In this document: in pieces, positions 62,776 to 64,000 of the stretch
How the letters are laid out: every line of letters starts with the position of its first letter
Numbering within the stretch: the stretch's first letter is position 1
DNA from: Tetrahymena thermophila SB210
Taxonomy: Eukaryota; Ciliophora; Oligohymenophorea; Hymenostomatida; Tetrahymenidae
DNA length: 64,000 nucleotides
Assembly (NCBI RefSeq): GCF_000189635.1
Contig: NW_002476379.1
Location: forward strand, 186,001-250,000
Direction: 5' to 3'
Notes under the pieces: model-generated
The model's database searches: none
What the model saw: only the letters and a program-made list of their open reading frames with translations
Told to the model about the DNA's origin: nothing
Program-made: the position numbers and the translations under genes

Positions 62776-64000
62776 ATGTTATCAATCTAACTTTTAAAAT
62801 AAATAGGGAATACCTCCTTTTATGAAATTTAACTATTAGATAAAATTTAGATAAAAGCTTATATTACAAAATAAGAAATTTATAATGTAGCAACTTATTA
62901 CTAAGATTTGAATTTATCATAATAGACTAGTGAAGATATGAACTTAGCAAAAATACCTATTTAAGGTTAAATTTTTTTAATATTAAACAATATCATTGAT
63001 TGGAGGAAGGTATAAATAAATGCGCTATTAGAAATAATAGAATAAGGTGCTTAAGATGAATTTTAGTTCTTGAATAGATGTTTGATAAAAAAAATGACAG
63101 AAGACATAGATGAGCTTATATAATAAGCAATCAATTTCAAAAGTGAAAATAAATTTATCAATTTGTAGAAGGATATTTTGCTCTTTTATCTATACAATCA
63201 GAGTTAATAGTATGAAATTTCTTTAAAAACTATCTTGAGCATAATTTCTTAACTTGAATAGAATAAAAAGGAAAATAATTTTTTATTTTACCTTTTTAAT
63301 TGCTACGTTAATTCAAGTACATTATTGAGCTTGCATGGTAAGAGAGACGAGGCAATAGAAAACCTAAAGAAGTCTAATTCTTTGCTTACAAATATTTTTT
63401 AAGGAGAAGAATTAAGTCTGTATAAATAAATTGTTAATATAAATTTAGCTAATATTAAACAGGATCTCTTTGAGTTTACAGAGGCTTAAGACATATTAAA
63501 TTAATGTCTAAGAGATATGGCTGAAATATAAGATAAATTTCCATATAAATCATAACGTTTGATTGCATAAATACACAACAATTTGAGTACTAGCTATTAA
63601 TAAGAAGGAGATGAAAAACTTGATAAGAGTTTAGAACATTCACTTATTTCTCTCTAAATGAATGAAGCTTACTTTGGTAATTAATATAATAGTGAAATAG
63701 CAAAAAATTTGATGAATATTAGTAGCATTTACAAGGACTTACAAATGTTTGATTAGGCTATCAGCTATTCCTTAAAAGCTGAGGAAATATTTTAAAAACT
63801 AAATGATAAAGAAAATTTACCAATATGCTTAGGAATGATTGCTTCAATTTACTAAGATGAAGATATTGCTGATTATTAAAAAGCTCTCGAATATTCTTAA
63901 AAATGTGTTGCCTCTTTAGAAAAATATGGAAAGAAAAATACTATTGATTTTGCAATAGCTTTGCACTCATTAAGTAGAATACTTCACTCGTTAGGGCAGT
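62776..64000 (+). CDS. TPR-repeat protein, C-terminus beyond window
   Basis: The frame opens at ATG 62776-62778 (MLSIQLLKQIGNTSFYEIQL) and runs without TGA to the right edge, about 408 codons. A second in-frame Met at 62938 is a less likely start, because the sequence before it (YNVATYYQDLNLSQQ) is itself coding-like. Helical pairs of TPR type begin near 63290: LLSLHGKRDEAIENLKKSNS, then LANIKQDLFEFTEAQDILNQ, LISLQMNEAYFGN, SSIYKDLQMFDQAISYSLKA, and ASIYQDEDIADYQKALEYSQ. The 42-residue spacing and alternating A/G/Y positions resemble kinesin-light-chain-like TPRs, which are abundant in Tetrahymena. A protein-interaction scaffold is the safe inference; the C-terminal partner domain, if any, is outside the window. 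Confidence 0.85.

Overview
The window reads as ciliate macronuclear DNA, most likely Tetrahymena (T. thermophila or a close relative). In every recognisable gene TAA and TAG fall inside conserved domains where Gln fits, and only TGA ends reading frames. Base composition is very AT-rich. Introns are mostly 50-110 bases, GT...AG and AT-rich, and genes are separated by 0.3-3.5 kb of nearly featureless A/T sequence. Because TAA/TAG are sense codons, standard-code frame calls break every real gene into pieces, so the gene models here were read by hand with the ciliate code.

Layout. 1-3424 (-): C-terminally cut RPN2/PSMD1, the proteasome base subunit. 4632-7015 (-): unnamed coiled-coil protein with a Ser/Asn/Gln-rich tail. 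8978-10049 (-): DENR translation factor. 11844-13478 (-): leucine-rich-repeat protein. 13479-16937: a long gap with a small degenerate E1-like coding relic at about 14180-14549. 16938-22619 (+): SIZ/PIAS-type SUMO E3 ligase (SAP, PHD, PINIT, SP-RING, SUMO-interacting motifs). 23524-27817 (-): cyclic-nucleotide-binding K+ channel. The gap between these two convergent genes is an old tandem duplication that copied both gene ends. 29523-34678 (+): UBR-box/RING ubiquitin E3. 35893-36648 (+): histone chaperone ASF1. 37695-46192 (-): large signal-peptide, cysteine-rich, multi-pass membrane protein. 47152-47985 (+): papain-fold protein lacking the catalytic Cys and His. 48793-50252 (+): Cys/His zinc-finger protein (TRAF-like). 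50566-62344 (-): giant ubiquitin-specific protease with an EF-hand and a C-terminal RanBP2/NZF finger. 62776-64000 (+): TPR protein cut by the window end.

Theme. Ubiquitin/SUMO pathway genes are unusually frequent: RPN2, the SUMO E3, the UBR E3, the USP, the E1-like relic, and possibly the TRAF-like finger protein. They lie on both strands with other genes between them, so they are not an operon, and any functional clustering is inference. No tRNA, rRNA, telomeric repeat, transposon or CRISPR array was recognised.
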